NCBI GenBank assembly: GCA_003427395.1
Contig: BFEA01000153.1
Span: 1,113,787-1,146,089, forward strand
DNA from: Chara braunii
Taxonomy: Eukaryota; Streptophyta; Charophyceae; Charales; Characeae
Direction of reading: 5' to 3'
Length of the DNA stretch: 32,303 nucleotides
The position numbers and the translations under genes were made by a program. The notes under the pieces were generated by a model, which worked only from the letters and a program-made list of their open reading frames with translations, did not search any database and was not told the origin of the DNA. Below, piece by piece: positions 29,425 to 32,303 of the stretch. The number at the start of each line of letters is the position of its first letter. Position 1 is the first letter of the stretch.

Positions 29425-30116
29425 CTAAGGAATAAAATTGTACATATGAATAGTGAACATAGATCTAAACATTTGGGCGGGAGTTGACTTGGACACTTGG
29501 GCGGATCACTTATCACCGGAGATCCTCACATTGAACTGGCCGGAGTCCGTGATCTTCAATTCACTACTAATTTGGCGGTACGACATGTGTAATAACATGA
29601 GGCACTAGCTACACTCCATGGGCTGAGGGATAACAGAACATGACACATAGAGGTTCTAAAAAATAATCTCAAACATACTGAAAGTTTTGAAACACACTTG
29701 TGACAGACGCAAATAGATTTGGAAGTGACTTAAAATTTAAAACAAGTTAACACACTCAAACAAACATACATCCTGAAAAACAGACTAAGAACGAACTTGA
29801 AACCATGGTAACCGCCAAAACGTCCGGACCGGGTTCCAGACAATCCGGTGTCCGGTGGCTTGTCCCCATGTCCTGATGGAGGCCCCTGGGGCAAGGAAAA
29901 AAATAAAAAAGGGGCGGGCGAGGATGTTTGTCGGGTCCTAGCCACCCCTCGAAATATAACGGGGTGATTTTTAAGTGTCCTTTCACCCCACTGGACATGG
30001 CCTAGAGGTCAAGACACAAGACAGTGCAGGTTTTTTAGGTGGCAGGTTTCGCACAGGCCCGAGCAATTTCAAAGTGACCGTTTCGACATGGTGCCCGCCG
30101 CTGCTGCCCGTTGGGG

Positions 30117-30117
<1 letters not shown>
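29425..30117. other. No recognisable gene
   Basis: AT-rich to 29810, then mixed sequence with the first TCCGG-rich patch (29820-29860). Short overlapping frames without motifs. Confidence 0.5.

Positions 30118-30155
<38 letters not shown>
30118..30155. repeat. (GA)n microsatellite
   Basis: GA run directly after a G8 run. Confidence 0.95.
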
Positions 30156-30156
<1 letters not shown>

Positions 30157-30454
30157 ACTGACAATGTTGCTAGTCTGAAGACTCTAACGTTCTGAATTGA
30201 ACTGCAAAGTTTGAACTTTTAAGTTATATATGAAGTTGTGAACTTAAATTACTAAATCCAAAGTTCAAAGTTAATCATACTTTTTTCAAAAAAAAAAAAA
30301 ATGTTTCTTTAGTCTTGTGACTGCTTTACACTGTTTGCAACTCTGCATGTCTGCTAGTTAAATGTGCTGGTTGATTTGCTGCAAGACACATGCAAAGCAG
30401 CTAAGTGTCTACCGACACCCCTACCTTTTTTTTTTTTTATTTTTTTTTATTTTG

Positions 30455-30602
30455 GGTCCGGACATTTTTTGCACTTCGGGGACCGGTCCGGACTGTCCGG
30501 TGATGTCCGGTGTGCGGTGATGTCCAGATCACCAGACAGTCCGGACTGGTCGAGACACTGGTCCGGAAGACAGTCCAGAAGTGTCCGGTGTCCGAGTCTG
30601 GG
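30455..30602. repeat. TCCGG-rich palindromic cluster
   Basis: About a dozen GTCCGG or TCCGGA words in 150 bases, including the perfect palindromes GGACCGGTCC (30481-30490) and CAGTCCGGACTG (30536-30547). A smaller related patch lies at 29820-29860. GTGTCCGGTG and GATGTCCGGTG recur. The cluster is GC-rich in an AT-rich setting and could fold into extended hairpins. I do not recognise a known element. Confidence 0.7.
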
Positions 30603-31720
30603 GTTACAATGCTTGAAACAGACTTATATAGTGGAAGAAATATAATTTAAACAGGGTCAGGTCCACAAGTCCAAATCATGGTTCGGCAGGATTTCAAACA
30701 GGCAAACAAACATTCTTAGGCTGAGAATTACTCAGCAGGACCTGGAAGTTTGGCTTACACCAGATAGTGCTATGCTTTTATCTAAGCAAGAAGAGTCGTA
30801 CCTTTTTTCTTTCTGATTTTCATGAATAATATTTTGGTCAACTAACAAAAGACATTTCTTTCGACTTGAGAGACGAGTGGAATGGAGGGCAAAGGAGGTG
30901 AGGAAAAGGTATGTGGGAGGAGGTCAGTGGAAGGTCTGCTAGAGGAAGTGGGTGGAAATAGTTGCGGTGGAGAATGTGGACATAGAGGTGGGAGAAATGG
31001 TGGCAAGAAAAATAAAAGAGGAATGAGAGGTAAGCAAAGACGAGGTCGAGGTGGGCAAGAGGGCGTGGGTGAGAGGAGTTAGGCATCAGAGCCCCAAGCA
31101 ACTGGCGGTTGGATAAGGGGGACATGGTGGCAATACGGGGGGGGAGCCCTTCATGGCAGGGGGAGGGGATGGTGAAGAGGGAGAAGGTGTGAAGATGGGT
31201 TATGTTTTTTTTAAGTCATCAGTCTTTTCCAAATTCCATTCAACTTATTTTCTCTCAGAAGTCAACTTACTTATGGCAACATGATCCTTGTCGTACGTTC
31301 CCAATCCCAAATGTTGAAATTTTGCAAAAATTATGTCAACCTTCCGACTACTTCCATAATTTTTTGCAGCCACCACTGATACTCTTGAAATTTTCATCTC
31401 TGTCGATGTCTCTCTGATAAGCTTGGCAGCCATTGCCAACAACCTTTCCTGTACAAAGAACATGTAAAGAAAAATCACTAAGTCATTCATGCCATTCATG
31501 CATGGCGTAACTGAGATGGCCCATTTCGTATGGTTGTCCCATTGAGCAGGGTCTCAACGACTTCAATAACGAAAAATCAAACGGCAGTGTTCAAGTGCTG
31601 AGAGTGGAGACAAAATCGGTGATTGATATCCTTATTATCTTCCCTTGTCCTCGTAAATCATGCTTATGCTCCTTATCTTTCATCTTCCTCGTCATCTTCA
31701 TCTGTTAGCGTTGTCATGGT
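30603..31720. other. No recognisable gene; purine-rich stretch 30870-31195
   Basis: A G/A-rich block at 30870-31195 gives a Gly/Arg/Lys frame on the plus strand and a His/Pro/Leu frame on the minus strand. Both are composition effects. The rest is AT-rich without motifs. Confidence 0.5.
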
Positions 31721-31725
31721 CAGTT

Positions 31726-31801
<76 letters not shown>
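31726..31801. repeat. (CT)n microsatellite
   Basis: About 75 bases of uninterrupted CT. Confidence 0.97.
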
Positions 31802-31805
<4 letters not shown>

Positions 31806-31966
31806 GTGCCTTCATGCACGCCAAAAATGACTCATGACTGTCCAGACTGTTTCATTGGAGGTTGAACCCTTACAGTCTGCCCAAGATGCATCTTCGTGCA
31901 TGTGTCTGAAGTCATGTTCGCTTTACACAACTCCATAAAAAAAAGGTTCGACTATGCCAGACTGAA

Positions 31967-32160
31967 CCAAGCACCGATTCCACGCTGCACGTAGCACTGT
32001 TGCACTTAGCACGAAGTACGGATCCCACAAACCAATCGTCGATGCATGTAGCACTGAAACCAAACCAAGAACGGAGTAGCACAAAGTAGCACTAATGCAC
32101 CCAATAGCACCAAGTAGCACAAAAGTGGCACCGATGCACGAGCCAAACACAACCAAGCAC
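31967..32160. repeat. Interspersed TAGCAC hexamer repeats
   Basis: [GAT]TAGCAC or AAGCAC recurs at least eight times at irregular 10-25 base spacing, often as GTAGCACTGN or AAGTAGCAC, with GATGCA between copies. It looks like a decayed short tandem repeat. Confidence 0.6.
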
Positions 32161-32197
32161 TGAGAGAAAGAAAACGGGAGGGAGAGAAAGAGAAGGG

Positions 32198-32243
32198 GCA
32201 GAGAGAGAGAGGGAGAGAGAGATCCACAGAGAGAGAGAGAGAG

Positions 32244-32303
<60 letters not shown>
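32198..32303. repeat. (GA)n microsatellite at the window end
   Basis: GA runs with AGGG, ATCCACA and AAAAA interruptions, pure from about 32250 to the last base. Confidence 0.97.

Noticed and set aside
30882-31125. Gly/Arg-rich protein on plus and Pro/His-rich protein on minus strand
   Set aside because: Both reflect the purine-rich composition; no start context or motif.

Overview
This is eukaryotic nuclear DNA, not bacterial. It is full of microsatellites (TC/GA, TA, GT/AC, ATG), minisatellites and diverged tandem repeats. Protein-like frames are broken by stops and one-base shifts, and the right half has textbook splice sites (GTAAGT donors, pyrimidine-rich YAG acceptors). The protein remnants (DUF7869-type transposase-like protein, Ulp1-type protease, Myb/SANT-like domain, KDZ-associated cysteine-cluster protein, a weak NAC-like stretch) suggest a large, repeat-rich genome. 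A charophyte green alga such as Chara is my best guess, but this is inference. No tRNA, rRNA, CRISPR array or bacterial-type operon was seen.

Left part (1-9.2 kb): a TC microsatellite; an array of about 75-120 bp tandem repeats (0.6-1.4 kb); a stretch with a hairpin, a TATA box and 31-bp repeats (1.7-2.25 kb); a weak NAC-like frame (about 4.0-4.5 kb, minus); a broken Myb/SANT-like gene (5.57-4.81 kb, minus); a broken Ulp1-type cysteine protease (6.96-6.16 kb, minus). Duplicated non-coding segments fill the rest.

Centre (9.2-17 kb): four minus-strand genes start at 13643, 12368, 11069 and 9906, spaced about 1.2-1.3 kb. The first three (A, B, C) are clear paralogues of a family I do not recognise, and each carries nonsense codons or a frameshift. 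The fourth (D) is an intact 219-residue frame that shares the leader GCAGGATG with A and B. Next to them is a roughly 1000-codon transposase-like gene (16771-13741) broken by one TGA and one frameshift.

17-23 kb: diverged tandem repeats, a GATGG-rich minisatellite field with a 160-base N gap, TATA boxes at 20305 and 20823, a triplicated block with TA microsatellites, and an intact plus-strand gene of unknown function (22284-22814).

A roughly 20-bp near-palindrome (TGCGA, six AT-rich bases, TCGCA) recurs about 30 times between 9.9 and 22.2 kb. It lies almost always just 5' of a gene start or TATA box, on either strand. I regard it as the best candidate for something undescribed.

Right part (23.1-32.3 kb): base composition drops abruptly to AT-rich. 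It holds a two-exon KDZ-associated cysteine-cluster gene whose exons join in phase, a disordered basic-protein exon, one more exon with good splice sites, several long microsatellites, a TCCGG-rich palindromic cluster, and a terminal GA microsatellite. The genes do not form a pathway. Most look like transposon-derived or decaying genes in repeat-rich DNA.
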